Assembly (NCBI GenBank): GCA_020847045.1
Contig: JADLCT010000047.1
Coordinates: forward strand, 1-64,000
From: Bryobacterales bacterium
GTDB lineage: Bacteria; Acidobacteriota; Terriglobia; Bryobacterales; Bryobacteraceae
Direction of reading: 5' to 3'
DNA: 64,000 nt
Shown here piece after piece: positions 20,672-29,496 of this stretch. Both the position numbers and the translations under genes were made by a program. Positions within the stretch are counted from its first letter, which is position 1, and each line of letters begins with the position of its first letter. The notes beneath the pieces were generated by a model. That model saw nothing but the letters and a program-made list of their open reading frames with translations, searched no databases and had not been told where the DNA came from.

Positions 20672-21865
20672 CTAGAGGGCGGCTTTCAAATAGAGGGCGC
20701 CCTTGGTGACCACGCGGTCGCCGGGCTGGAGGCCTTTGCGGATGGCGAAGCCTCCGTCGTGGTGCTTGCCCAGTTCCACCAGCGTGGCGCGGAAGCGTCC
20801 CGGCGACGCTTCGGCGAACACGAAGTCCTGGTCGTTCACGCGCACCACGGCCGCGCCGGGCACCCAGGGCTCCTGCGTCATCGAGTCGGCGTAGCGCACG
20901 GTGCCGTACATCTCCGGCCGCAGGCGTCCGCCGGGATTGTCCAGTTCGGCGCTCACCTGAATGGTCCGCGTTTCGCCATCCACCGTGTCGGCGATGCGCG
21001 TCACGCGGGCGCGGAAGGTTTCGTTGGGGAAGGCGATCAGCTCCAGATTCGCCATGCCGCCCACCTTGCAGTAGCGGATCTTGCTTTCCGGCACGTCCGA
21101 GGTGGCCCACACGCGGCTCAGGTCGGCGATGGTCACCAGCGGCTCGTTGATCTCGTTGCGGAACTCGCCCTCCACGACGCCGACGGCCAGCACCTTGCCG
21201 GAGATGGGCGCCGTGATGGTCAGGTGCTGCTGAAACTGTCCGGCCTTCAGGCCCAGCAGCTCCAGGCGGCGCCGGGCCTGCTCGCGCATTGCCTTGGCCT
21301 GTTCAATGGCCGACAGCGACAGCGCCTGCGTGGTGCGCGCCGCCAGCACCTCCTTCTGCGCCACGGCCTGGTGTTCGAACAGATCGTTCAGGCGCGTCAG
21401 ATCGGCCTCGGCCTTGGCGCCGGCCAGCTCGGCCTGGCGCACCGCCGCTTCGGCCTGCGTGAATCCATACTCGGCGTCTGTGATGGCCGGACTCTCGGCG
21501 GTCACCACGGGTTGGCCGCGCGTCACCGAATCGCCCAGCTTCACGAGCACGCGCACAATGCGTCCGGGCGCGGGCAGCACGGCGTGGCCGACGCGGTTCG
21601 GGTTGGCGGCGATCTTGGCCGGCGCGGTCACTTCGTCGCTCGGCACCGGCACGGACCGCACCGGCTCCACCGTCATCATCTTCAGTTCGGGCGCGCCGGG
21701 CCCAAGGTGAACGATGTTGTCTCCGGCGGCAGGCGCGCCGGACGGCGACGCGGACGGGACCGTTTCGGCCTCGGCCTGCTCGGGCTTGGAACAGCCATGC
21801 AAAAGCAGCAGCGCCGATCCGCAAAGTAAGAACTGGCCGGCGTACCGGCGGGGCAGGGTCATCAT
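20672..21865 (-). CDS. RND efflux periplasmic adaptor, lipoprotein
   Basis: 397 residues. Lipoprotein signal peptide with a lipobox-like LLLHGC (Cys about residue 30), then a low-complexity linker and the adaptor core: biotinyl-lipoyl-like halves around a helical hairpin (AEYGFTQAEAAVRQAELAGAKAEADL) and a beta-barrel domain with VTITAPISGKVLAVGV-like sequence. It links the inner-membrane pump to TolC. First gene of the efflux operon, 21 bases before the pump gene. Confidence 0.92.
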   Translation of the reverse strand: MMTLPRRYAGQFLLCGSALLLLHGCSKPEQAEAETVPSASPSGAPAAGDNIVHLGPGAPELKMMTVEPVRSVPVPSDEVTAPAKIAANPNRVGHAVLPAPGRIVRVLVKLGDSVTRGQPVVTAESPAITDAEYGFTQAEAAVRQAELAGAKAEADLTRLNDLFEHQAVAQKEVLAARTTQALSLSAIEQAKAMREQARRRLELLGLKAGQFQQHLTITAPISGKVLAVGVVEGEFRNEINEPLVTIADLSRVWATSDVPESKIRYCKVGGMANLELIAFPNETFRARVTRIADTVDGETRTIQVSAELDNPGGRLRPEMYGTVRYADSMTQEPWVPGAAVVRVNDQDFVFAEASPGRFRATLVELGKHHDGGFAIRKGLQPGDRVVTKGALYLKAAL

Positions 21866-22047
21866 CTACGCCTTCCACGATGGCCCGCCGGCGGGCTGCG
21901 CGGCCATAGCCTGAAAGGGGGGGCGCAAGGGCTGCCCGCAGGGGAGTGCTCGCGCGGTGGCTTCCGGCAGTACGCGGCGATAGCCCGCAGGGGTGATATC
22001 GTGCCGGCCGTTCCGCACGCATCATCAGATTAGGAAGGCTCAATCGC

Positions 22048-23121
22048 GTGCAGACCGTCCACATATCCGAAGCCCTCTCGCCGTACACTCAAGGGTGGAG
22101 CCGCGGCGCGCCGCCCGCCCGCAGGCCCGCTACTCCCATGTCCAGGCAAACGGTGTTACGCGTGATGGTGTTGGGGTTTGGCCTGGCCGTTCTGCTGGTG
22201 ATCGCCGCGGCCTATGTTGGCTATGAGGGTTCGCTCTCCATTCAAACGAACGCGCGCGACCTGGTGCGCGAGCACCTGCTGAACACCGACCGCGCCGCCA
22301 CCCTGGAAAAGCAGATCGAGCAGCAGTCGCAGCATCTGCTCGGCGGTCTGATCTGGATTCTGGGCGCCTGCTTCGTGCTCGCCGTGGTCGGCTCGGCGCT
22401 CACCATCTGGACCACCGACAAGGCGTTCCGGCAGTTGGAGTGGCAGGCCGGCGAGCTGAGCCGCGTCTCCTGGAACCTGGTGGAGAGCCATGAAAAGGTG
22501 GCCCGCCGGTTCTCCCACGAAATCCATGACGAACTGGGCCAGGCCATGGCGGGCGTGAAAGGCATCATGAAGCGCATCACGCCGGAGGAGCTGCCGGGCC
22601 AGCGCGAAGAGGTGCTCGGACTGCTGGACGAGGTGATGTCGGGCATCCGCGAGCTGTCGCAACTGCTGCGCCCCGTGATCCTCGATGACTTCGGCCTGGA
22701 CGCCGGCCTGCGCTGGCTCTCCGAGCGTTTCATGCAGCGGACGCGCATTCAGGTGGACTACTCTTCGAACTACTCGGGACGCTTGTCCGACGAGTTGGAG
22801 ACCCAGTTGTTCCGCATTGCGCAGGAGGCCCTGACCAACATCGCCCGGCACTCCGGCGCCACCGCGGCCACCGTTTCGCTCTCCGTGCAGGGCGGCCATG
22901 TGCGCATGGAGATTGCCGACAATGGCAAAGGAATGCCCGAACCCTTCCGCACGCCACATCCGGGCATCGGCATGGTGGGCATGCGCGCCCGCGCGCGGCA
23001 GGTGCGGGGCGAGGTGAAGGTGGAGAACCGCTCGCAGGGCGGAGTGCGCGTGGTGGTCGACACGCCGTTCCGCGGACAGGAGGAAGATGGCGGGGAAGAA
23101 AATTCGAATTCTGCTTGCTGA
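22048..23121 (+). CDS. NarL-type sensor histidine kinase
   Basis: 357 residues. Two membrane segments (about residues 36-58 and 95-120) enclose a periplasmic loop of only ~35 residues. The HisKA_3 dimerisation box has phospho-acceptor His in FSHEIHDELGQAMAG, and the ATPase domain has EALTNIARHS, DNGKGM and GIGMVGMRARA. GTG at 22048 was chosen for its AGGAAGG site (22032-22038); the ATG at 22138 has none. The gene overlaps the response regulator by 35 bases. It is divergent from the metal efflux operon, so it may control it, but the short sensor loop gives no clue to the signal. Confidence 0.9.
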   Translation: MQTVHISEALSPYTQGWSRGAPPARRPATPMSRQTVLRVMVLGFGLAVLLVIAAAYVGYEGSLSIQTNARDLVREHLLNTDRAATLEKQIEQQSQHLLGGLIWILGACFVLAVVGSALTIWTTDKAFRQLEWQAGELSRVSWNLVESHEKVARRFSHEIHDELGQAMAGVKGIMKRITPEELPGQREEVLGLLDEVMSGIRELSQLLRPVILDDFGLDAGLRWLSERFMQRTRIQVDYSSNYSGRLSDELETQLFRIAQEALTNIARHSGATAATVSLSVQGGHVRMEIADNGKGMPEPFRTPHPGIGMVGMRARARQVRGEVKVENRSQGGVRVVVDTPFRGQEEDGGEENSNSAC

Positions 23122-23728
23122 CGACCACACCATCGTGCGCCGCGGCTTCGGACTCATTCTTGAGAAAGAGGCCGACCTGGAGGTGGTGGGTGAAGCGCAG
23201 AATGGCCGGGAGGCTGTGGAACTGGCCCAGCAGTTGAGGCCCGACGTGGTGGTGATTGACGTCTCCATGCCCGAGTTGAACGGGATTGAAGGCACGCGCC
23301 GCATCACCGACACCTGCGACCGCACGCGCGTGCTGGCCGTCAGCATGCACCGCGACGCCGTCTATGTGCGCGAGATACTGCGCGCGGGCGCTCGCGGTTA
23401 TGTATTAAAGGATGCGGCCGAAAATGCGTTTGTCGACGCCATCCGCGCCGTTGCCCGCAACGAAGCCTATCTCAGCCCCGCGATTGCCGACGCGGTGCTG
23501 ACCGATTACCGCAAGCACGTCACCAACCCGATTGATCTGCTCTCCAGCCGCGAACGCGAGGTGCTGCAGATGATCGCCGAAGGGAAGACGAATAAGGAGA
23601 TCGCCAACATCCTGAACCTGAGCGTCTACACGGTGGAGGCGCATCGCGGTAAAATCATGGAGAAACTGAACCTGCACAACACCGGCGACATTGTGCGCTT
23701 CGCCTTGCGCAACGGGTTGATCAGCTAA
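23087..23728 (+). CDS. NarL/FixJ-family response regulator
   Basis: 213 residues. Receiver domain with acidic pocket LLADDHTIVRRG, phospho-acceptor Asp in VVVIDVSMPELNG, and the conserved Lys in GYVLKDAAE; then a LuxR-type helix-turn-helix (SSREREVLQMIAEGKTNKEIA, VEAHRGKIMEKL). It is the partner of the kinase whose 3' end it overlaps. Targets are not evident. Confidence 0.95.
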   Translation: MAGKKIRILLADDHTIVRRGFGLILEKEADLEVVGEAQNGREAVELAQQLRPDVVVIDVSMPELNGIEGTRRITDTCDRTRVLAVSMHRDAVYVREILRAGARGYVLKDAAENAFVDAIRAVARNEAYLSPAIADAVLTDYRKHVTNPIDLLSSREREVLQMIAEGKTNKEIANILNLSVYTVEAHRGKIMEKLNLHNTGDIVRFALRNGLIS

Positions 23729-23750
23729 GGCTTGCCCGCCGGACGGCCGT

Positions 23751-23780
23751 TTGACACGCCGCCCGTGTGTTGGCTACGAT
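23751..23780 (+). promoter_or_regulatory. Promoter of rplM-rpsI
   Basis: TTGACA (23751-23756, perfect -35), 18-base spacer, TACGAT (23775-23780). It starts 23 bases after the response regulator stop, and the expected start near 23787 gives a leader of about 30 bases. Confidence 0.7.
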
Positions 23781-23817
23781 AAGTGTTTGTAGTTTCCTCA
23801 CGGAGAACGTCTGTTTT

Positions 23818-24252
23818 ATGAGAACCCCTGTTCCGTCGGCAAAGGAATTTGTGCGCTCCTGGCATGTGATTGATGCTGACGGCGCCGTCCTTGGCCGCGT
23901 GGCCACGCAGGCCGCCAAAATTCTGATGGGCAAGCACAAGCCCACCTACACACCCTTCCTCGATACGGGCGATCACGTCGTCATCGTGAATGCGGAAAAG
24001 ATCGTGATGACCGGCAACAAGGAAGGCCAGAAGGTATACCGCACGCACTCGGGTTATCCGGGCGGGCTCAAGGAAACCGGCGCGGTGAAAATGCGCGCCA
24101 ACCGTCCGGCGCGAATTCTCGAGCTGGCCATCTCGGGCATGCTGCCGAAAACGAAACTCGGCAAGCAGATGTACCGGAAACTCAAGGTTTATGCGGGCGC
24201 CAAGCACCCGCACCAGGCTCAGAAGCCCGAAGCGCTCGCGGCGCAGGCCTGA
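23818..24252 (+). CDS. rplM: 50S ribosomal protein L13
   Basis: 144 residues, standard length. Conserved blocks [56 protein letters not shown] and [22 protein letters not shown] are clear. The ATG at 23818 follows GGAGA and begins the family's normal N-terminus; upstream in-frame sequence lies over the promoter. Co-transcribed with rpsI. Confidence 0.97.
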   Translation: MRTPVPSAKEFVRSWHVIDADGAVLGRVATQAAKILMGKHKPTYTPFLDTGDHVVIVNAEKIVMTGNKEGQKVYRTHSGYPGGLKETGAVKMRANRPARILELAISGMLPKTKLGKQMYRKLKVYAGAKHPHQAQKPEALAAQA

Positions 24253-24273
24253 GCGAGAGAGGATCAGTAACTC

Positions 24274-24669
24274 GTGGCATTGATGGTTCAAAATTTGGGT
24301 ACCGGCCGCCGCAAGAGCGCGGTCGCCCGTGTGTTTCTACGGCCCGGCAACGGCAAGATCACGGTGAACGGCCGCGAAGCCGAGGCCTACTTCACGACGC
24401 AGTCGGCGCGCACCATGATCAAGCAGCCGCTGCTGGCCACCGAGACGATGGACAAGTTCGACGTGCTGGCCACCACGATGGGCGGAGGCTCCACAGGCCA
24501 GGCCGCGGCGGTGCGTCTGGGCATTGCCCGCGCGCTGTGCGAATTCAACATCGAGTTGCGCGGCAAGCTGAAGTCGCTCGGCCTGCTGACGCGCGACCCT
24601 CGCGCGCATGAACGCAAGAAGTACGGCCAGAAGGGCGCTCGTAAACGGTTCCAATTCTCCAAGCGCTAG
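24274..24669 (+). CDS. rpsI: 30S ribosomal protein S9
   Basis: 131 residues. [17 protein letters not shown] at the N-terminus and the C-terminal tail [29 protein letters not shown], whose last Arg reaches the P-site tRNA, define the family. GTG start with AGAGAGGA ten bases upstream; the ATG three codons later is too far from it. It follows rplM by 21 bases. Confidence 0.97.
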   Translation: MALMVQNLGTGRRKSAVARVFLRPGNGKITVNGREAEAYFTTQSARTMIKQPLLATETMDKFDVLATTMGGGSTGQAAAVRLGIARALCEFNIELRGKLKSLGLLTRDPRAHERKKYGQKGARKRFQFSKR

Positions 24670-24683
24670 TTTGGAGGGTGTGA

Positions 24684-24714
24684 GGCGGGGCCTTCCGGGT
24701 CCCGCCTTTCTTCT
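24684..24714 (+). terminator. Intrinsic terminator after rpsI
   Basis: Stem GGCGGGG (24684-24690) with TCCCGCC (24700-24706, one G-T pair), followed by TTTCTTCT. It separates rplM-rpsI from rpsB. Confidence 0.75.
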
Positions 24715-24792
24715 GCGCGGGCAATGCAAATCTCGCTTTGGACGGCATGCCTGTCGCGCTTATCCACTTAGAGCCACACACAGGAGTTCAGT

Positions 24793-25662
24793 TTGCCTTC
24801 CATTTCCATGAAGGAATTGCTCGAAGCGGGCGTTCATTTCGGGCACCAGACCAAGCGCTGGAATCCGAAGATGAAAGAGTACATCTTCGGCGAACGCAAC
24901 GGCATCTACATCATCGACCTGCAGAAAACGCAAAAGCTCTTCAAGGACGCGATGCGCTATGTGGCCGAAATGGCCGCGCAGGGAAAATCCATCATGTTCG
25001 TGGGCACCAAGCGACAGGCCCAGGAGGCCATCGCCGAGGAAGCCACGCGATGCAACATGTACTATGTGAACAACCGCTGGCTGGGCGGACTGCTGACGAA
25101 CTTCGTCACCGTGCAGCGCTCCATCAAGCGGTTGAAGGACCTCGATTCGCTGTTTGCCAGTGACGACGCCGGCGCCAGCCGCTCCAAGAAGGAATTGGGA
25201 CGCCTGGAGCGGGAACGCAAGCACCTGCAGAGCAACCTGGCCGGCATTAAGGAGATGAGCGGGCTGCCCGACATGCTCTTCGTGGTCGATTCCAGCAAGG
25301 AAGCCATCGCCGTGAAGGAAGCCAAGAAGCTGGGCATCCCGGTGGTCGCCGTGGTGGACACCAATTGCGACCCCGACATGGTGGACTGGGTGATTCCGGG
25401 CAACGACGACGCCTTGCGCGCCATCCGCCTGTTCACCAACAAGATCGCCGAGGCCGTCATCGAAGGCCGCGCCCTGGCCACTGAGCACGACTTTGCCTCG
25501 GCCGTGGTGACCGACGAGACGCCGGTGGACGTCAGCGCCAGCGAGTATAACCAGTATCTGGATCCGCAGTACGCCCAGCAGTTGATGAGCGAGAGCCTGC
25601 GCGAGGACGATTTGGCGGACCTCGTACCCAAGCGCATCGCCAACATCGACGCGGATAACTAA
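24793..25662 (+). CDS. rpsB: 30S ribosomal protein S2
   Basis: 289 residues. [24 protein letters not shown], the coiled-coil hairpin, [26 protein letters not shown] and [20 protein letters not shown] are diagnostic. The start is TTG with AGGAG six bases upstream. The C-terminal ~55 residues extend beyond the bacterial core with an acidic tail. First gene of the usual rpsB-tsf-pyrH-frr group. Confidence 0.97.
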   Translation: MPSISMKELLEAGVHFGHQTKRWNPKMKEYIFGERNGIYIIDLQKTQKLFKDAMRYVAEMAAQGKSIMFVGTKRQAQEAIAEEATRCNMYYVNNRWLGGLLTNFVTVQRSIKRLKDLDSLFASDDAGASRSKKELGRLERERKHLQSNLAGIKEMSGLPDMLFVVDSSKEAIAVKEAKKLGIPVVAVVDTNCDPDMVDWVIPGNDDALRAIRLFTNKIAEAVIEGRALATEHDFASAVVTDETPVDVSASEYNQYLDPQYAQQLMSESLREDDLADLVPKRIANIDADN

Positions 25663-25684
25663 CAATCCACCGGCTCGTGAACGG

Positions 25685-25738
25685 GCCGGGCAGGGAAGCA
25701 GCCCGGCGCGGGTGGGCGCAACAGCCGTGTCCCGCGCC
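25685..25738 (+). other. Two overlapping hairpins between rpsB and tsf
   Basis: GCCGGGC (25685-25691) pairs with GCCCGGC (25701-25707); GGCGCGGG (25705-25712) pairs perfectly with CCCGCGCC (25731-25738). They share three bases, so the full stems exclude each other. No T-run follows either. They may tune the S2:EF-Ts ratio by processing or attenuation. Confidence 0.4.
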
Positions 25739-25772
25739 GGCATCAGTTCGACAGTGCACGAAGGAAAAGAGA

Positions 25773-26402
25773 ATGCCGGAGATTACCGCCCAGATGGTGA
25801 AAGCGCTTCGGGATAAAACCCAAGCCGGAATGATGGACTGCCGGAAGGCCTTGACCGAGGCCAATGGCGACCTGGCCGAAGCCGAGACGATTCTGCGCAA
25901 GAAAGGCATGGCGTCGGCCGCGAAGAAGAGCGGACGCGCCGCGCGCATGGGCCAGGTGGGCACCTACATTCATCCGGGCGGCATGTTGGGCGTGCTGGTC
26001 GAGGTGAACTGCGAAACCGACTTTGTCGCCCGCACGGACCAGTTCCAGGACCTGGTGAAGGACATCTCCATGCAGATCGCCGCCGCCGATCCGCGCTTTC
26101 TGAAGCGCGAAGAGGTACCGGCTGAGGTGCTCGAAAAGGAAAAAGAGATTGCCCGCGACCGCGCGCGCGCCGAGGGCAAGCCCGAGAAGATCCTCGACAA
26201 GATCGTCGAAGGCCGGCTGGCGAAGTTCTACGAAGAGGTCTGCCTGCTGGATCAGCCGTTCATCAAGGACAACACGATGACGATCGACCAGTTGATCAAG
26301 TCCAAGATCGCCGGCTTGCAGGAGAACATCACCATCACGCGTTTTTCGCGCTTCAAAGTGGGCGACACGGCTCCGGCCGAAACCAGCGAAGCGGCCGAGT
26401 AA
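25773..26402 (+). CDS. tsf: Elongation factor Ts
   Basis: 209 residues, the short form of EF-Ts. N-terminal UBA-like domain (ITAQMVKALRDKTQAGMMDCRKAL) and the nucleotide-exchange core (GVLVEVNCETDFVARTDQF, VCLLDQPFIKD). It releases GDP from EF-Tu. ATG at 25773 preceded by AAGGAAAAGAG; upstream in-frame codons belong to the structured intergenic leader. Confidence 0.96.
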   Translation: MPEITAQMVKALRDKTQAGMMDCRKALTEANGDLAEAETILRKKGMASAAKKSGRAARMGQVGTYIHPGGMLGVLVEVNCETDFVARTDQFQDLVKDISMQIAAADPRFLKREEVPAEVLEKEKEIARDRARAEGKPEKILDKIVEGRLAKFYEEVCLLDQPFIKDNTMTIDQLIKSKIAGLQENITITRFSRFKVGDTAPAETSEAAE

Positions 26403-26420
26403 GCGCCGGAGCCCTCGCCG

Positions 26421-27131
26421 ATGGCCAAACGCGAACGCATATTGCTTAAGCTGAGCGGCGAGGTGTTGGCCGCCGGAGCAGGATTCGGAATCGACCCCGG
26501 CAAGGTGCGGGCGATGGCCGAGGAGGTGGCCTCGGTGGCGCGCGAAGGCGTGCAGATCGGCCTTGTGGTGGGGGGCGGAAACTTCTTCCGTGGGGTGGCC
26601 GCCGCGGCCCGGAACATGGACCGCGTAGCCGCCGATCACATGGGCATGCTGGCGACGGTGATCAACGCCATCGCCTTGCAGGACGCGCTGGAAAAGGCGG
26701 GCGTGGCCACACGCGTGATGACGGCCATTCACATGGCCAGCGTCGCCGAGCCCTACATCCGCCGCCGGGCGATTCGCCATCTCGAAAAAGGCCGCATCGT
26801 CATCTTCGCCGCCGGCACGTCGAACCCTTACTTTTCCACGGACACGGCGGCCGCCTTGCGCGCGCTGGAGATCAAGGCCGAGGTTCTGGCCAAGGCCACG
26901 CGGGTCGATGGCGTCTACGACAAGGATCCGTTGCAGAACCCGGATGCCGTCATGTACAACGAGATCGGCTACACCGAGGTGCTCTCCCGGCAGTTGAAGG
27001 TGATGGACGCCTCCTCGGTGGCCATGTGCCGCGACAACAAGCTCCCGATTGTCGTGTTTAATCTGAACACGCCGGGCAATATAATGCGAATGGCGATGGG
27101 CGAGTCCGTGGGAACCGAAATCCGCGGCTGA
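26421..27131 (+). CDS. pyrH: UMP kinase
   Basis: 236 residues, amino acid kinase fold. [13 protein letters not shown] at the N-terminus, [10 protein letters not shown], the catalytic-lid region [37 protein letters not shown] and the VDGVYDKDP block are typical. Phosphorylates UMP to UDP. Lies 18 bases after tsf. Confidence 0.97.
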   Translation: MAKRERILLKLSGEVLAAGAGFGIDPGKVRAMAEEVASVAREGVQIGLVVGGGNFFRGVAAAARNMDRVAADHMGMLATVINAIALQDALEKAGVATRVMTAIHMASVAEPYIRRRAIRHLEKGRIVIFAAGTSNPYFSTDTAAALRALEIKAEVLAKATRVDGVYDKDPLQNPDAVMYNEIGYTEVLSRQLKVMDASSVAMCRDNKLPIVVFNLNTPGNIMRMAMGESVGTEIRG

Positions 27132-27164
27132 GGGAAGCCCGCCGCTCAGCGGAGTGGACAAAAT

Positions 27165-27734
27165 ATGACCGCTACAACCGTGAAGGAAGTGGAATCTGGC
27201 GCGAAATCGCGCATGGAGAAGGCGGTGGCCGATCTGCAGCACGCCATGGCCAGCGTCCGCACCGGCCGCGCGTCGGTGAGCCTGCTGGACAACATACGCG
27301 TGGACTACTATGGCACGCCGACGCCGTTGAACCAGGTGGCCACGCTGCATGTGCCCGAGCCGGCGATGATCACCGCGCAACCGTGGGACGCATCCGTCAT
27401 CGGAGCCATCGAGAAGGCGATCCGCGCCTCGGACCTGGGATTGAATCCGGCCAATGACGGCAAGCTGATCCGCATTCCCATCCCCGCGCTCACCCAGGAG
27501 CGGCGCAAGGATCTGGTGAAGCACCTGCATGGCGTGGCCGAGGAGCATCGCGTGTCGCTGCGCAACATTCGCCGTGACGCCAACGAGTCGCTCAAGAAGC
27601 TGATGAAGGACAAAGCCATCAGCGAAGACGACGAGCGGCGCGGCCTGGACGAGGTGCAGAAGATGACCGACGGCTTCATGAAGAAGGTGGACGAACTGGC
27701 CAAGGCCAAGGAGAAAGAGATCCTCGAAATGTAG
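27165..27734 (+). CDS. frr: Ribosome recycling factor
   Basis: 189 residues. Three-helix bundle with [29 protein letters not shown], the [17 protein letters not shown] turn and the C-terminal [21 protein letters not shown] helix. It splits post-termination ribosomes with EF-G. Last gene of the rpsB group, followed by a terminator hairpin. Confidence 0.97.
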   Translation: MTATTVKEVESGAKSRMEKAVADLQHAMASVRTGRASVSLLDNIRVDYYGTPTPLNQVATLHVPEPAMITAQPWDASVIGAIEKAIRASDLGLNPANDGKLIRIPIPALTQERRKDLVKHLHGVAEEHRVSLRNIRRDANESLKKLMKDKAISEDDERRGLDEVQKMTDGFMKKVDELAKAKEKEILEM

Positions 27735-27782
27735 TCCGCTGCGCGGCTGCGCGCCGCGCCGGGAAGCGTGGGAACAAATCAG

Positions 27783-27817
27783 GCCCTCCTGCTGTCCAAG
27801 ACGGCGGAGGGCTTTTT
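27783..27817 (+). terminator. Terminator hairpin whose 3' arm is the tonB ribosome binding site
   Basis: GCCCTCC (27783-27789) pairs perfectly with GGAGGGC (27806-27812), with extra GC/GC pairing inside, followed by TTTTT (27813-27817). It ends the frr operon. The 3' arm GGAGGG lies eight bases before the tonB ATG at 27820 and is the only ribosome binding site available to it, so the hairpin also hides that site. Confidence 0.8.
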
Positions 27818-27819
27818 CC

Positions 27820-28590
27820 ATGTTTGAATCCGCCGTGGCGCCCGAGGCGCCCAAGGGCCGGCGTGCCGCGGTTCTTTCGATGTCCACAGCTTTGCAGGGC
27901 GTGATGCTGGCCGCCGCCATCCTCGCGCCCATGGCGCACGTCTCGGCTCTGCCGCCCGTGAAACTTGCGCCACGCCCACCCGCGCCGAGGCTCGCTCACG
28001 TGAAGCTCGCGCCGGTGGACGAAAGCGTGAAGCGCGCCGCCATGGCCGCAGGCGCGCAGACGCATGTGGTGCGGCCGCGCCCCATCGAGGCCCCCACGCG
28101 TGTGCCCGGCAAGCCCGCCGCGCGCATCTTCGACGAAGTAGCCACCATGCCGGGATTCACCGGCGCGGACGCCGTGCGCGGCTCTCAAACCGGCGTGCCG
28201 GATGCGGCCTTCCTGGGACAACCGGTGGCCGCGCCGCCACCTCCCGCGCCGAAGCCGGTTGCCGCGGCGCCAGCCGCACCTGCCGCGCCCCAGCGCCCCA
28301 TCGTGGGAGGCCATGTGCGCCCGCCGAGGCTGATTCGCGAGGTGCGTCCCGTGTATCCGCCGCTGGCGCGCCAGGCGCGCATACAAGGCGTGGTGAAGTT
28401 GAACGCCGTGTTGAGCCGGGAGGGCGCGGTGCAGTCGCTGCGTCTTGTGAGCGGCCATCCGCTGCTAGCCCCCGCCGCGCTGGATGCTGTGCGCCAGTGG
28501 CTCTATGAGCCGACGCTGTTGAATGGCCAGGCGGTGGAGGTGATTCTCGCCGTGGACGTGAACTTCCGGTTGTCGAACCAGATAGAATGA
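27820..28590 (+). CDS. TonB-type energy transducer
   Basis: 256 residues. One N-terminal membrane anchor (about residues 18-40), a Pro/Ala-rich periplasmic linker (APRPPAPRLAH, APPPPAPKPVAAAPAAPAAPQRP) and a C-terminal TonB domain with the YP box VRPVYPPLARQARIQGVVKLNAVL. It passes proton-gradient energy to outer-membrane carriers such as the 1147-residue one in this window. exbB and exbD are not nearby. The start is fixed by GGAGGG eight bases upstream, within a terminator-like stem. Confidence 0.9.
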   Translation: MFESAVAPEAPKGRRAAVLSMSTALQGVMLAAAILAPMAHVSALPPVKLAPRPPAPRLAHVKLAPVDESVKRAAMAAGAQTHVVRPRPIEAPTRVPGKPAARIFDEVATMPGFTGADAVRGSQTGVPDAAFLGQPVAAPPPPAPKPVAAAPAAPAAPQRPIVGGHVRPPRLIREVRPVYPPLARQARIQGVVKLNAVLSREGAVQSLRLVSGHPLLAPAALDAVRQWLYEPTLLNGQAVEVILAVDVNFRLSNQIE

Positions 28591-28594
28591 GCCG

Positions 28595-29458
28595 GTGCGC
28601 CACGTACTCCTGCTCCCTCTCTTTCTCGGTTCTCTGCTGGCTCAAACGCACGGGCTCGTCGATGCCCATGTGCATCACAACGGCGAGGAGAGGTTCCTGC
28701 AGGATCTGGTGGCGCGGCTGGACAAGTACGACGGCATGGCCTTCCTGCTGGTGAAGCCCGAGCACCTGGAACAGACGGCGCGCTTCATGGCCGCGCATCC
28801 GGGCCGTCTGATCGGCTTCGGCGACGTGGCTCTGGACGATCCCGATGTGCTGGCGCAGATCGACCGCTTCCACAAGGCCGGATTTCGCGGTCTCGGTGAG
28901 ATCAGCCGCACGCGCCGGGATTACAACGATCCGGCCTACACGCCCATCTACGACCGCGCCGCGCGCCACGGCATGATGCTGCTGTTCCACACCGGCATCG
29001 TGAACCGCACGCGGCCCGAGGTGGCCGAGGATGTCAGCGTGGACCGCCTGCGTGTGACGCTGCTCGACAACATCGCCCGCCGTTATCCGAAAACGGTCAT
29101 CATCGGCGCGCACCTGGGCAATCCCGATTACAGTTGGGCTGGTGAGATTGCCCGCTGGAATCCAAACCTGTATTTCGATCTCTCCGGCTCCACGCTGATC
29201 AAGAAACAGGAGGAGCCCACGTTCTTCAAGTCCATCTTCTGGTGGTCGAGCGTGGCTTCGCCGCACACGCCGGCCTCAAAAGTGAGCGCGTTTGAAAAGG
29301 TGGTGTTCGGTTCGGATGTCTTTGGCGGCGAACTGTCCGAGTTCGATGCCTCCCTCGAGCGCTACCGGAAGATGCTCAACGCCTGCGGTGTTTCCGCCGA
29401 AGCGCAGGCAAACATCTTTGGCGGCACGCTGCGGCGGATTCTCGGCGGCGCGCGGTAG
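28595..29458 (+). CDS. Exported metal-dependent amidohydrolase (amidohydrolase 2 / TatD-like fold)
   Basis: 287 residues. Signal peptide (residues 1-16, cut near SLLAQ), then a TIM barrel with the metal-binding DAHVHHNGE near the mature N-terminus, LLFHTGIVN, VIIGAHLGNPDY and VVFGSDVFGGEL, the last providing the catalytic Asp. The substrate is unknown; the fold covers decarboxylases, lactonases and hydrolases. GTG start, four bases after the tonB stop, so probably co-transcribed. Confidence 0.82.
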   Translation: MRHVLLLPLFLGSLLAQTHGLVDAHVHHNGEERFLQDLVARLDKYDGMAFLLVKPEHLEQTARFMAAHPGRLIGFGDVALDDPDVLAQIDRFHKAGFRGLGEISRTRRDYNDPAYTPIYDRAARHGMMLLFHTGIVNRTRPEVAEDVSVDRLRVTLLDNIARRYPKTVIIGAHLGNPDYSWAGEIARWNPNLYFDLSGSTLIKKQEEPTFFKSIFWWSSVASPHTPASKVSAFEKVVFGSDVFGGELSEFDASLERYRKMLNACGVSAEAQANIFGGTLRRILGGAR

Positions 29459-29496
29459 CCCCGCCGGAAAGGCCGGCGCGGTACCATGACTGCTGC

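Noticed and set aside
21866-22047. A promoter or operator between the efflux operon and the histidine kinase
   Set aside because: I found no convincing -35/-10 pair or palindrome in these 182 bases on either strand, only the AGGAAGG site of the kinase gene.
25743-27932. A 729-codon minus-strand open frame across tsf, pyrH and frr
   Set aside because: The plus strand here is filled by three certain housekeeping genes; the antisense translation is His/Gly/Ala-rich without motifs.
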